A stretch of DNA of 42,194 nucleotides from DTKY01 sp037440765 (GTDB lineage Bacteria > Acidobacteriota > Terriglobia > Bryobacterales > Bryobacteraceae): positions 1-42,194 of the forward strand of contig JBBITL010000038.1 in assembly GCA_037440765.1 (NCBI GenBank), written 5' to 3'. The first letter of the stretch is position 1. The number at the start of each line of letters is the position of its first letter. The translations under genes were made by a program, and so were the position numbers. Of the stretch, positions 25,147-33,678 are shown piece after piece. Below the pieces are notes generated by a model. It had not been told where the DNA came from and did not search any database. It saw only the letters and a program-made list of their open reading frames with translations.

Positions 25147-26584
25147 GCCGACGGCTCCCTCCGGCCCCAATACGGCGGCGGGCAGGATCCTGGTCATCGA
25201 CGACGAGGCTGAAATACGCGAGAGCCTGGCATACTTGCTCGAGGATGAAGGCTATCTGGTCCAAAGCGCGCCGAACGCCGCCGAAGGCCTGCTCAAGTAC
25301 GAGTCTGGCGGCTATGACCTGCTGCTCTTGGACCTCGCCATGCCTGACCGCTCCGGCATGGACGTGCTGAGAGAGATCCGCCAGCGCGACCGCGACACGC
25401 CGGTGCTGGTGATCACCGCCTACGGCTCTGTGCCGGTGGCGGTGGAGGCGCTCAAGGCCGGCGCCAACGACTTCTTCGAAAAGCCCTGGAACAACGAGAA
25501 GCTGCTCATCGAGATCGAGCGGACCATCTCCAAGCGGCGCCTGGAGAGCGAGAACGTCCAGCTTAAGCGGGCCCTCAAGCAGCGCTACAGCTTCTTCGAG
25601 ATCATCGGACAGGGGGACCGCATGGTGCGGGTTCTCGACCTGGTAGCCCAGGTCGCCGCCAGCCGCTCGACGATCCTGATCACGGGCGAGACTGGTACCG
25701 GGAAGGAGCTGATCGCCAAGGCCATCCACGCCAACTCGCCGCGCGCCGACCGGATGTTTGTGGCCGTCAACAGCGGCTCGCTGCCGCCGGACCTGCTGGA
25801 GTCCGCCCTTTTCGGCCACGCCCGCGGAGCCTACACCGGCGCAGTCAGCGCCCGCAAGGGCTACTTCGAGACCGCCGACCGCGGCACCATCTTCTTCGAT
25901 GAGATCGGCACGATCGGCCCTGAAACGCAGGCCAAGCTTCTGCGCGTCATGCAGGAAAAGGAGTTCATGCCGCTAGGCTCCTCCGATACAGTGCGCGTGG
26001 ACGTGCGCATTATCGCCGCCACCAACGCCGACCTGCGGAAACTGGTGGAGGACGGGAGGTTCCGCGAGGATCTCTACTACCGGCTGAACGTCATCAACAT
26101 CAGCCTGCCACCGCTCAGGGAACGCAAGGAGGACATACCGCCGCTGGTCGAGCACTTCTTAGACAAGTACTGCCGCGAGAATGAGAAGTTCCTGGACCAC
26201 GCGGGCCGCTCAATGCTCCGTTTCGAACCCGACGCGGTGCAGGTCCTGATGGACCACAACTGGCCCGGCAACGTGCGCGAACTGGAGAATGTGGTCGAGC
26301 GCGCCGTCGTGCTGGCATCCGCTCCGCTCGTTCCGGTCAACGTTCTCCCCGACCACCTCCTGCAAGCCGCGGGCCTGCGCATCCGCCGCGACGAGAGCGG
26401 CAGCCTGCCGCCGGACGCTTCGCTGTACGAGATTGTGGCCGACTTTGAGCGCCGTGTGATCCAGGAGCGGCTGGAGGCCGCCGGCTGGAGCCAGACGGAG
26501 GCGGCATTGAGCCTCAACGTCCCGCTGTCCACCCTGAACCAGAAGATCAAGCGCCTCAACATCGAGACCCGGAAGAAGTCCTGA
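25139..26584 (+). CDS. NtrC-family sigma-54-dependent response regulator
   Basis: The protein has 481 residues. The receiver domain (about 15-130) has acidic pocket Asp21/Asp22, phospho-acceptor Asp65 (LLLLDLAMPD) and the conserved lysine in FFEKPW. The AAA+ activator domain (about 155-390) has Walker A GETGTGKE (183-190), sigma-54 contact loop GAYTGA (230-235, a Phe-to-Tyr variant of GAFTGA), Walker B FFDEIG and sensor motifs NWPGNVRELENVVERAV. A C-terminal Fis-type helix-turn-helix (SQTEAALSLNVPLSTLNQKI) binds DNA. It overlaps the kinase gene by 8 bases and is its cognate partner. Targets are unknown; its own operon and the neighbouring PEP-CTERM gene are candidates. Confidence 0.95.
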   Translation: MPEPTAPSGPNTAAGRILVIDDEAEIRESLAYLLEDEGYLVQSAPNAAEGLLKYESGGYDLLLLDLAMPDRSGMDVLREIRQRDRDTPVLVITAYGSVPVAVEALKAGANDFFEKPWNNEKLLIEIERTISKRRLESENVQLKRALKQRYSFFEIIGQGDRMVRVLDLVAQVAASRSTILITGETGTGKELIAKAIHANSPRADRMFVAVNSGSLPPDLLESALFGHARGAYTGAVSARKGYFETADRGTIFFDEIGTIGPETQAKLLRVMQEKEFMPLGSSDTVRVDVRIIAATNADLRKLVEDGRFREDLYYRLNVINISLPPLRERKEDIPPLVEHFLDKYCRENEKFLDHAGRSMLRFEPDAVQVLMDHNWPGNVRELENVVERAVVLASAPLVPVNVLPDHLLQAAGLRIRRDESGSLPPDASLYEIVADFERRVIQERLEAAGWSQTEAALSLNVPLSTLNQKIKRLNIETRKKS

Positions 26585-26634
26585 CGCCGGCCAGGGGGCG
26601 CGCCGGAGCCTCAGCCAGACAGAAACGGCCGGCC

Positions 26635-26644
26635 NNNNNNNNNN
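26635..26644. other. Assembly gap (10 N) in a GC-palindromic intergenic region
   Basis: The N run is flanked on the left by ACGGCCGGCC and followed 34 bases later by a 12-bp GC-only hairpin, so the gap probably reflects secondary structure or low coverage. Confidence 0.85.
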
Positions 26645-26677
26645 CTTGCGTGGCGCGGGCCTGTTCAACAACAGGAT

Positions 26678-26703
26678 CGGCCGGCCGCGTCCGCGGCCGG
26701 CCG
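26678..26703. terminator. GC-only hairpin between convergent genes
   Basis: CGGCCGGCCGCG and CGCGGCCGGCCG form a perfect 12-bp stem with a two-base loop (TC). It lies between the convergent response regulator (stop 26584) and PEP-CTERM gene (stop 26746). No T-tract follows. A bidirectional terminator is the likely role. Confidence 0.5.
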
Positions 26704-26745
26704 TTCAGTGCTAAAGGGAGACGAGATGACAGACTTGGAAGCCCG

Positions 26746-27384
26746 TTACTTCTTGGCTCTCCGGCGGCCGAAAAGACCCAGGCCGAGCAGTCCTGTGCCA
26801 ATCAGCAGGAAGGTCATCGGTTCCGGAGTATGGAAGCTCTGCGTGAATGAGCTGATGTGCCCGTCTGGGGGCGCAGCCAGTATGTCCTTCCAGATATAAA
26901 CCGTGCTCTGGGGGGCAAACATGACTTCCCTGGATTCGAAAGAAGCCGCGGCCATGTTCGCCAGGACGGTCCCCGTGCAGATGTTTGGTATCGGGCTTCG
27001 GGAGATTGGTCCGCTGCACACGACCTCCTGAATCGAGCTCCCCGGGGTTCCGGCGTTGTAAAGGTCCACCCCGATCAAGCCCCCCGTGACTGTGAAGTAG
27101 AACCACAAGTCAGCCGCCATGGTAGAGGTGCTATGGAGGTTCGGGTTGAAGGTTAGGTATACCGTGTGGGCAACCGTAGTCGCCGCCACCAGGTTCACCT
27201 GCATCGGATTCGGGGCGCTGCCCGCGTTTACGCCCGAAAACGCGCTGAAGTGCAGCCCGCCCAGTTCACACTCGAATCCGGGGGTGAGGACGTTGGTCCC
27301 CAAGACACCTGTGCATAGTGGCGTGGCGGCAGCCACTGAAGCTGCCAGTACCGCCAGTGCGAACAGCAAAAGAACTCTGCGCAT
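26746..27384 (-). CDS. PEP-CTERM-sorted exported protein
   Basis: The protein has 212 residues with a signal peptide (MRRVLLLFALAVLAASVAAA) and a C-terminal PEP-CTERM tripartite signal: PEP, a hydrophobic helix (MTFLLIGTGLLGLGLFG) and the basic tail RRRAKK. Such proteins are cleaved and handled by an exosortase (EpsH) at the inner membrane and are often linked to exopolysaccharide or floc formation. The middle (about 22-180) is a beta-rich domain with four cysteines and no recognised family. The ATG at 27384 has the ribosome binding site GAGGAGAA. No exosortase gene lies in the window. Confidence 0.85.
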   Translation of the reverse strand: MRRVLLLFALAVLAASVAAATPLCTGVLGTNVLTPGFECELGGLHFSAFSGVNAGSAPNPMQVNLVAATTVAHTVYLTFNPNLHSTSTMAADLWFYFTVTGGLIGVDLYNAGTPGSSIQEVVCSGPISRSPIPNICTGTVLANMAAASFESREVMFAPQSTVYIWKDILAAPPDGHISSFTQSFHTPEPMTFLLIGTGLLGLGLFGRRRAKK

Positions 27385-27471
27385 CCTTCGTTCTCCTCGC
27401 CTCAGCCTGTGTGGCGCCGGGGCAACAGGCTCATGCCCCCGTAAGGGACACCGCCTCGAATGTGAGACTAA

Positions 27472-27501
27472 AGAATACCCTACTCGCTCACCGCGAGTCA
27501 A
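27472..27501 (-). promoter_or_regulatory. SigA-type promoter of the PEP-CTERM gene
   Basis: On the minus strand, TTGACT (27501-27496) and TATTCT (27477-27472) are 18 bases apart. The predicted start near 27465 gives a leader of about 80 bases before the ATG at 27384. Confidence 0.6.
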
Positions 27502-27601
27502 TGCCTCACGAGGGGAAAAGCACCATAATGTCGAATGGAGGTACTGGTACTAATGGCGGGCGGGATGATTCAATCGCTTTAAGCGGCGCTGTTTCGTCGC
27601 T

Positions 27602-28267
27602 TCAGGCTGCGGAGGTTTCGCCCAGTTTGCCGACAATCCACTCACAGAACACGGCAATCCCGGCGCCAGTCGTGCAGGAGGTCTCGAAGATCTCCAGCGA
27701 CGGATTGACTCGTAGGGCAAGGGTTCGCGCCTCCTCCAGATTGTAGGGAACGTAGGGCAAAAGGTCGATCTTGTTCAACACCATGGCCCGGGACCGGCGG
27801 AACATGGCGGGGTACTTGAGCGGCTTATCTTCGCCCTCCGTTGTGCTGGCCACAACCACCCTCAGGTGCTCCCCAAGGTCATAGGATGCGGGGCATACCA
27901 GGTTGCCCACGTTCTCAATGAATAGGAGTTCCAGGCTTGCCATGTCCAGATGCGCCAGCGCGCCGTGCACCATCTGCGCGTCCAGGTGACAGGTGCCATT
28001 GGTGACCACCTGCACGACGGGTACTCCGAGGGCTTCTATCCGCCGCGCATCGCGGTCGGTCTGAATGTCCCCCTCCACCACCCCCACACTCAGCTCCTGG
28101 CGCAGGATGGCCAGGCTCTTTTCGAGGAGGCTGGTCTTGCCCGAGCCCGGGCTGCTGGCGAGCGAGACTACATAGACGCCATTGGAGTCGAAACGGCGCC
28201 GGTTCTCGTCGGCCAACTCACTGTTGCGCTTCAGTATCCGCTGCTCCAGCGTGAATACCTTCGCCAT
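27602..28267 (-). CDS. hypB: Hydrogenase nickel-incorporation GTPase HypB
   Basis: The protein has 221 residues and is a SIMIBI-class GTPase. Walker A is SSPGSGKT (38-45), followed by EGDIQTDRDARRIEALG, GTCHLDAQMV (Cys93-His94) and ENVGNLVCPASYDLGE (Cys125). These cysteine and histidine residues form the conserved dimer-interface metal site. NKIDLLPYV is the guanine-specificity motif. It lacks the N-terminal CxxCGC motif and the histidine-rich stretch seen in some HypB proteins. With HypA it inserts nickel into [NiFe] hydrogenase. The ATG at 28267 has the ribosome binding site GGAGG and lies 50 bases inside the end of hypA. No hydrogenase genes are in the window. Confidence 0.95.
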   Translation of the reverse strand: MAKVFTLEQRILKRNSELADENRRRFDSNGVYVVSLASSPGSGKTSLLEKSLAILRQELSVGVVEGDIQTDRDARRIEALGVPVVQVVTNGTCHLDAQMVHGALAHLDMASLELLFIENVGNLVCPASYDLGEHLRVVVASTTEGEDKPLKYPAMFRRSRAMVLNKIDLLPYVPYNLEEARTLALRVNPSLEIFETSCTTGAGIAVFCEWIVGKLGETSAA

Positions 28268-28601
28268 GCTCGACCTCCATGCCGCTCAGGTGCAGTTCGT
28301 CCCCGTTGCTGAAGCTAAGCGCGCCGGCACCGCAGGCGGGGCAAATCCACAGCGCCTCGCCCAGGGAGTGATCGGCGCCACAGCCGTTGCAGTGCGCCCG
28401 AAGCGGCTCCAGACATACTGCCAGGTCGGCCTCGGCGCAGGGGGTGCCCTCACGAAGCAACTCGAAGTAGAACTGCATCGATTCGGGGCTGACTCCGGTC
28501 AGCAGTCCGACTCGAACCTCAACGCGCCGCACACGGCTGCCGCCGGGCGCGCTCTGGACTACCAGGTCCAGGAGGCTCTCCACGATGGATGCTTCATGCA
28601 C
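28218..28601 (-). CDS. hypA: Hydrogenase nickel-metallochaperone HypA
   Basis: The protein has 127 residues and begins with MHE, the His2/Glu3 nickel-binding start that defines the family. The start codon is therefore the GTG at 28601. A zinc site is formed by CNGC (71-74) and CPAC (87-90). The C-terminal tail (EHGEGIHAGAADTEAQQ) extends about 14 residues beyond usual HypA length, because the frame stays open across the start of hypB, giving a 50-base overlap. HypA delivers nickel to the HypB-assisted hydrogenase maturation step (and to urease in some species). A perfect TATAAT lies 15 bases upstream. Confidence 0.94.
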   Translation of the reverse strand: MHEASIVESLLDLVVQSAPGGSRVRRVEVRVGLLTGVSPESMQFYFELLREGTPCAEADLAVCLEPLRAHCNGCGADHSLGEALWICPACGAGALSFSNGDELHLSGMEVEHGEGIHAGAADTEAQQ

Positions 28602-28615
28602 GAGCTACACCCACA

Positions 28616-28621
28616 ATTATA
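28616..28621 (-). promoter_or_regulatory. Candidate -10 element of hypAB
   Basis: A perfect TATAAT on the minus strand ends 15 bases before the GTG of hypA, implying a very short leader. No good -35 was found. Confidence 0.5.
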
Positions 28622-28759
28622 GCGAGTCGCCGGCAGACTACCTCACGGGCGGCGCGCCTGGCGGCTGTGATTCGCTGTCCGCGGAGCCGGACGCCGGCGC
28701 AGATGGACGCTTACTCCGGCGAGACTCTGGCGCTCACGCAGCGGGTGGGCTGGTAAGGC

Positions 28760-29260
28760 TCAGATCTGGACTTCGCGCAGCTTTCCACTCCTGACGTCGT
28801 AGACGAACCCCCGGACCGGGATTCCGTGGGGGATCCAGGGGTGAGCCCTGATCCGCAGGACCTGCTCCCTCACGTTCTCCTCCGGGTTGCTGAAGGCGTA
28901 GAATCGGGCCGGCGCCACCACCGGCGTCGCCGTCTCGCGCCGCAGCTTCTGCTGAAGCTCTTCGTCCTTGAACGTCAGCATCCCACACCCGGTGTGGTTT
29001 ATCACCGCGAATTCCTGCGTCCCGAGCAGGTGATGCGAGATGATAAGCGAGCGGATGGCATCCTCGCTGGCGATGCCCCCCGCGTTGCGTATGATGTGTG
29101 CGTCACCCGTGTTCAGCCCCATTACCCGCTCCACGGTCAGCCGGGCGTCCATGCAGGCCAGCACCGCCAGTTTGCGCGCGGGAGGCAGGGGTAAGTGGCC
29201 CGAGGCGAAGCCCTTGACGTAAGTCTCGTTGGCCTTCAGGGCCTGGTCGATTGTGGACAT
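28760..29260 (-). CDS. Beta-class carbonic anhydrase
   Basis: The protein has 166 residues and interconverts CO2 and bicarbonate. The beta-class zinc ligands are clear: Cys36 in ACMDAR (with the Asp38-Arg40 dyad), then His89 and Cys92 in NHTGCGM. SEDAIRSLIISHHLLGTQEF is also family-typical. The ATG at 29260 was chosen because GGAGG sits 8 bases upstream; an in-frame start at 29287 lacks this. It is divergent from ppc, with about 140 bases between starts, and upstream of hypA on the same strand (158-base gap with its own TATAAT). It is likely cytoplasmic, as no signal peptide is present. Confidence 0.93.
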   Translation of the reverse strand: MSTIDQALKANETYVKGFASGHLPLPPARKLAVLACMDARLTVERVMGLNTGDAHIIRNAGGIASEDAIRSLIISHHLLGTQEFAVINHTGCGMLTFKDEELQQKLRRETATPVVAPARFYAFSNPEENVREQVLRIRAHPWIPHGIPVRGFVYDVRSGKLREVQI

Positions 29261-29376
29261 ATCTGTTTCCTCCGAGTATCGCCCCATTGCCGATGGGAAT
29301 GCACATTATTGTGGCACGCCATCAACCCTCCACACAACTCATGCGGTTTCAGCGCGGAGACCGGCCCAAATGGCAG

Positions 29377-29382
29377 TAGAAT
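29377..29382 (+). promoter_or_regulatory. Candidate -10 element of ppc
   Basis: TAGAAT lies 18 bases before the ppc ATG. No -35 hexamer was recognised. Confidence 0.4.
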
Positions 29383-29400
29383 GTACGGGAAGACGCAACC

Positions 29401-32115
29401 ATGCGAGCCAGCAGGGCCCAGCAGGCAGGCTTTGCCAAGTGGACGGAGGACTTCGAGTACGTCCGCTCACTGTTCGCCGAGATGCTGGATGAGGAGGACG
29501 AGCCAGGCCTGGCGGGCTTCCTGCGTGGCTGCTTTGGGCAAGGCGCTCTCACGGAGGCCGAGCTTTCCGGGCGGCATTGCCAGGCGTTGTCCATCGTCTT
29601 TCAGCTCCTTAACATCGTGGAGGAGAACACCGCCAACCAGGTGCGCAGCCTGGCCGAAGGCCCACAGAAGCACCAGCGCGAGCCGGGGCTGTGGCTGTCG
29701 AGCCTGACCGAGTTGCTCGATCGCGGCTTTGAGGAGCAGGCCGTGCGGGACGTCCTCGAGCGCGTCAGCGTCGAGCCGGTGCTGACTGCGCATCCCACCG
29801 AGGCCAAGCGCGCCAGCGTGCTCGATCACCACCGGGCGATTTACACGCTGCTGGTCGAGCGGGACAACCACCAGTTCACGGGCTTGGACAAGGCCATCTT
29901 CCACCGCCGCCTGAAAGCGGCCTTCCAGCGTCTGTGGCGCACGGGCGAGATCATCCAGGAGCGGCCCGATGTCCGCAGCGAGATTCGCAATACGATGTAC
30001 TACCTCCGCTCCGTGTTCCCCGACGTGGTCGAGTCTCTGGATCTGCGATTCCAGCACTCCTGGCGCTCAGCGTTCGGCACCGACCCGCCGCCGATCCCCC
30101 GGCTGAGTTTCGGCAGTTGGGTGGGCGGCGATCGCGACGGCCATCCGTTCGTCACGCCCGAGGTGACTTCGCTCACCCTGGACCTGCTGAGGGGCGGGGC
30201 GCTGAGCCTGCTCGGCGACAAGCTGCGGGACGCGGCCATGCGGCTGAGCCTGGCAGCGCCTCACGCGCGCAACGTGGACCGCCTGAACAGGAGGATAGGC
30301 GAACTCGGCGAACTGCTGGGTGACGCCGCTACGCCCGCCCTTCAGCGGAACCCCAACGAGCCCTGGCGCCAACTGCTTAACCTGATGATGCTGCGCCTGG
30401 AGCGAGCCGCCGGGCCGGCTGCCGCTAAGGGCGCCTACACCTCCCCGGACGACCTGCTGGGCGACCTGGAGGTGCTCGAGACCTCGCTGCGCGAGGCCGG
30501 CGCCGGGCACGTCGCGGATTTTGATGTCCGGCCCCTGGTCGCGCAGGTCCGCGTCTTCGGATTCCATCTCGCCACGCTGGATATCCGCCAGAACAGCGCC
30601 TTCCACGACCGCGCCATAGCCGGCCTGCTGCTGGCAGCGGGCTTTGAGAAAACCGATTACCCCGACTGGGACGAGGCCCGGAAGCTGGAGCTCCTCAACC
30701 GCGAACTGCACACCCCCAGACCGTTCACGGGCGCGCACACCGCGCTCCCGGACGAGGCGCACCTGGCCGTGCGGCTCTTCCGCACGCTGCGCGACAGCGT
30801 GTCGCGCGTCGGCCCGCAGGGCATCGGCCCGCTGATTGTAAGCTTCACCCGCGGCGTGGCGGACCTGCTCGCCGTCTATCTGCTGGCCCGGGAGGCCGGG
30901 TTGCTGGTCCAGACCCCGGACGGGCTGGCCTCTGAGATTGCGGTCACGCCGCTGTTTGAGACCATCGCCGACCTGGAACGCAGCGAGGCCATCATGGAGG
31001 CCTTCCTCGACCACCCCATGACCCGGCGGACCCTGGACCACCTGAGGCGCCGCGACCGCAAGGCGTCCCGCGAGCAGGTGGTGATGCTGGGTTACAGCGA
31101 CAGCAACAAGGACGGCGGCATCCTGGCCAGCCAGTGGAGCCTCCACCGCGCACAGCGCAGCCTCGCCCGCCTGGCGCGAAGCCGCGACATACGGCTGGCG
31201 TTTTTTCACGGCCGCGGCGGCACAGTCGGCCGCGGCGCCGGCCCGGTCCACGTCTTTCTTGACGCGCTGCCCGCGGGGGCGCTCACCGGACGGCTGCGGG
31301 TGACCGAGCAGGGCGAGGTCATCGCGCAGAAGTACGGCAACCGGCTGACCGCCACACACCAACTGGAGCGGCTGCTAGCCGGGGTCGCCCGCACCTCGCT
31401 GCTGCACCTGGGCGGAGAGGCTCCACCCCATCCGCTGGAGCGCGTGTGGCCGGAGGTTGTGGAGCGCAGCTACCAGGCTTACCGCCGCCTGGTGGGCATG
31501 CCGGGGTTCCTCGAGTTCTTCCACCAAGCCACGCCCATCGACGTTATCGAGCAGAGCCGCATCGGGTCGCGGCCCGCCCGCCGTGAAGGGAAGCATGGTG
31601 TCGAGGACCTGCGGGCCATCCCCTGGGTGTTCAGTTGGAGCCAGGCCCGGTTCCATCTGCCGGGCTGGTATGGCGTGGGAAGCGCGCTTGAGGGCCTGCG
31701 CAGCGAGGAACCGCGCCGGTTGCAACAACTCAGGCAGGGCCTCAGCAGCTGGACATTCCTGTCGTATCTGCTGCACAACGTCGAGGCGGCCCTGATGATG
31801 GCGGACACCGGCATCATGGAGTTGTACGCCTCCCTGGTCAAGGACCCGGATCTGCGCCACACCCTGCTTGCGATGATTGTGGCCGAGCACGGCCTCGCTG
31901 AGGCCCGCATCAACGACCTGTTCGGGGGTGTTCCGCAGCAGCGGCGCCCGCGGCTGGCGCTCGCCATCAAACTGCGGGAGTGCGCCCTGAAGCCCTTGCA
32001 CCGCGAGCAGGTGCGGCTGCTGGCGGCCTGGCGCGCCCAGCCGTCCGAACAACTCCTGCGCGCTCTGCTTCTGACCGTGAACGCGATTGCCATGGGCCAG
32101 AAGATGACTGGGTAG
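29401..32115 (+). CDS. ppc: Phosphoenolpyruvate carboxylase
   Basis: The 904-residue protein carboxylates PEP with bicarbonate to oxaloacetate, refilling the TCA cycle. Active-site landmarks are present: the catalytic His131 in VLTAHPTEAKR, GGDRDGHPFVT, GYSDSNKDGG (near residue 565), and FHGRGGTVGRGAGP (near 601) with its catalytic arginines. The C-terminus ends in NAIAMGQKMTG, where typical enzymes end NxIAxGxRNTG, so this end is somewhat divergent. Length is normal for the bacterial-type enzyme. The ATG at 29401 has no strong Shine-Dalgarno sequence. A bicarbonate-producing carbonic anhydrase is divergent next to it. Confidence 0.97.
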   Translation: MRASRAQQAGFAKWTEDFEYVRSLFAEMLDEEDEPGLAGFLRGCFGQGALTEAELSGRHCQALSIVFQLLNIVEENTANQVRSLAEGPQKHQREPGLWLSSLTELLDRGFEEQAVRDVLERVSVEPVLTAHPTEAKRASVLDHHRAIYTLLVERDNHQFTGLDKAIFHRRLKAAFQRLWRTGEIIQERPDVRSEIRNTMYYLRSVFPDVVESLDLRFQHSWRSAFGTDPPPIPRLSFGSWVGGDRDGHPFVTPEVTSLTLDLLRGGALSLLGDKLRDAAMRLSLAAPHARNVDRLNRRIGELGELLGDAATPALQRNPNEPWRQLLNLMMLRLERAAGPAAAKGAYTSPDDLLGDLEVLETSLREAGAGHVADFDVRPLVAQVRVFGFHLATLDIRQNSAFHDRAIAGLLLAAGFEKTDYPDWDEARKLELLNRELHTPRPFTGAHTALPDEAHLAVRLFRTLRDSVSRVGPQGIGPLIVSFTRGVADLLAVYLLAREAGLLVQTPDGLASEIAVTPLFETIADLERSEAIMEAFLDHPMTRRTLDHLRRRDRKASREQVVMLGYSDSNKDGGILASQWSLHRAQRSLARLARSRDIRLAFFHGRGGTVGRGAGPVHVFLDALPAGALTGRLRVTEQGEVIAQKYGNRLTATHQLERLLAGVARTSLLHLGGEAPPHPLERVWPEVVERSYQAYRRLVGMPGFLEFFHQATPIDVIEQSRIGSRPARREGKHGVEDLRAIPWVFSWSQARFHLPGWYGVGSALEGLRSEEPRRLQQLRQGLSSWTFLSYLLHNVEAALMMADTGIMELYASLVKDPDLRHTLLAMIVAEHGLAEARINDLFGGVPQQRRPRLALAIKLRECALKPLHREQVRLLAAWRAQPSEQLLRALLLTVNAIAMGQKMTG

Positions 32116-32167
32116 AGCCGGGTTCCGGCTGGCGTGCCTGTAGCATATAAGTGTAACTGTTTACACT
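32116..32167. terminator. Two hairpins between ppc and the phosphatase gene
   Basis: AGCCGG-GTT-CCGGCT (32116-32130) follows the ppc stop directly. AGTGTAA-CTGT-TTACACT (32150-32167) is a second perfect stem. The genes converge here, so both may end transcription; the second, AT-rich one could instead be a protein-binding palindrome. Confidence 0.4.
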
Positions 32168-32200
32168 GCCGGCCTGAGGCGAGCCCGACCAGGCGCTGGC

Positions 32201-33622
32201 CTACCGCTGCTGAAACCGTGCGACGACCAGGGTGAGATCGTCCTGGACGCGTTCCTTGCCCAGGAAGCTGTGGACCTGCTGCAGGATCGCGTCCCGAATC
32301 TCCTCTGAGGAGCGGTCAACGTTGGCCGATATAGCGGCCCGCAGGCGGTCCTCTCCGTACTGCTCGTCCCTGGAGTTGGTTGCCTCCACCACGCCGTCCG
32401 AGTAGAGCACCACCACGGCGCCTTCCGGCACGGCGGCGCTCCCCTGCCGGTAGCTGACATCAGGCACCACGCCCAGCACCGGTCCACCTTCCTCCAGACG
32501 CTCTATTTCCACCTCTGTGCGTCCGTTCTTCCTCGCCACCATCGGAGGCAGGTGACCGGCGTTCACGTAGTGCAGCACCTTCTTCGCTGGCTCGTAGTAG
32601 CACCAGAACAGGCTCGCGAACCGCTCGACCGAAGTACGCTTACGCAGCAACTCGCTGAGCGCGGCGGACGCCTCCTCGTGCTGCGCCCCGCCGTCCAGCC
32701 AGTTGCTCGAGCGGATGGCGCCAAGCAGCAACCCCACAACAACGGAAGCCGGAAGTCCCTTGCCGGAGACGTCGCCGAGCACGATGGCGATCCGCCTATC
32801 CTTGCCGGCGAAGACGTCGTAGAAGTCTCCACCCACCTGCCAGGCGGGAACGCATTCGGCGGCAAAGTCGAGGTTCTCAAGCGCCACGGTGGGCGGAGGG
32901 AGCAAGTCCGTCTGCACCACGCGGGCGAGTTCGGTCTGCTGCTCCAGATGCTTCCCGCGCACGTAGTTCGGGAACCGGAACCAGAGCAGAATCATGGAGG
33001 CCACTAGTCCGAGTGCAGCGGCCGAATTCACGATCAGATTCGTGAGAAGGGAAGCGAACGCGGCCCTCGCGCCGGAGAAGTAGAGCGCGATCTCCACTCT
33101 CTGAGCGGCCCGGAGCCGCTGAGGAGGCTGTTGCCCCGGCTCTGTTTTTGGCGGCCACGCGCCCTGGCGGCCCGGCATTCGCCCAGGCTCCAGGTCAGCC
33201 GGCGAGGGGAAGGGCATTGCCGGCAGGCCACGGAACCCGGACCGGCCCGGGCCGCCACGGCCGCCCAGCGGGAGGACGCGGACCAGGACCCTCCCTTCAG
33301 GAGTCGAGCGGATATCGGGCGTCTGGGGCCCCTGCCGGAGCGCCTCCGGGGCAGCGTCGACCAACTTGATCCAGGCGATCTTGTCGGGGGATGCCTTCCT
33401 CAGTTCATCGAGTTCCTCCTGTAGCTTGGCTGGATCCTGGAGGCTGGCCCTCGGGATCAGGCTAATCTGGTGGTCAGCCTCCTGGAACAACTGCCCGATC
33501 ACCATCTGATTGGACACCTGGTAGTATGTCGTGATGGATCTGACCAGCAGCACGACACCCAACACGGAGCCCATGACCAGCGCCAACTTGAACCATATAT
33601 AGTGTCCGCTTATCTTCGGCAT
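32201..33622 (-). CDS. Membrane-bound SpoIIE/RsbU-type PP2C phosphatase
   Basis: The protein has 473 residues. One transmembrane helix near the N-terminus (about 13-30), an extracytoplasmic part of about 165 residues with a glycine/proline-rich stretch, and a second helix (about 200-225) lead into a helical linker and a SpoIIE-type PP2C domain (about 240-473). Metal-binding motifs are GGDFYDVF, VLGDVSGKGLPAS, LYSDGVVEATN and the terminal DDLTLVV. Such phosphatases typically act on anti-sigma-factor antagonists in partner-switching. No such partner lies nearby. The ATG at 33622 has AGAGGG 5 bases upstream; the GTG at 33634 is less likely. It is 56 bases behind parB. Confidence 0.9.
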   Translation of the reverse strand: MPKISGHYIWFKLALVMGSVLGVVLLVRSITTYYQVSNQMVIGQLFQEADHQISLIPRASLQDPAKLQEELDELRKASPDKIAWIKLVDAAPEALRQGPQTPDIRSTPEGRVLVRVLPLGGRGGPGRSGFRGLPAMPFPSPADLEPGRMPGRQGAWPPKTEPGQQPPQRLRAAQRVEIALYFSGARAAFASLLTNLIVNSAAALGLVASMILLWFRFPNYVRGKHLEQQTELARVVQTDLLPPPTVALENLDFAAECVPAWQVGGDFYDVFAGKDRRIAIVLGDVSGKGLPASVVVGLLLGAIRSSNWLDGGAQHEEASAALSELLRKRTSVERFASLFWCYYEPAKKVLHYVNAGHLPPMVARKNGRTEVEIERLEEGGPVLGVVPDVSYRQGSAAVPEGAVVVLYSDGVVEATNSRDEQYGEDRLRAAISANVDRSSEEIRDAILQQVHSFLGKERVQDDLTLVVARFQQR

Positions 33623-33678
33623 ATGCCCTCTCACGATCCCAAGCCTGCCAAGCCACGCGGCTCAGCCGGACGCGTGGC

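Noticed and set aside
27385..27601. Sigma-54 promoter upstream of the PEP-CTERM gene
   Set aside because: The best GG...GC pair on the minus strand has 12 bases between the dinucleotides instead of 10, and a good SigA-type promoter is present.
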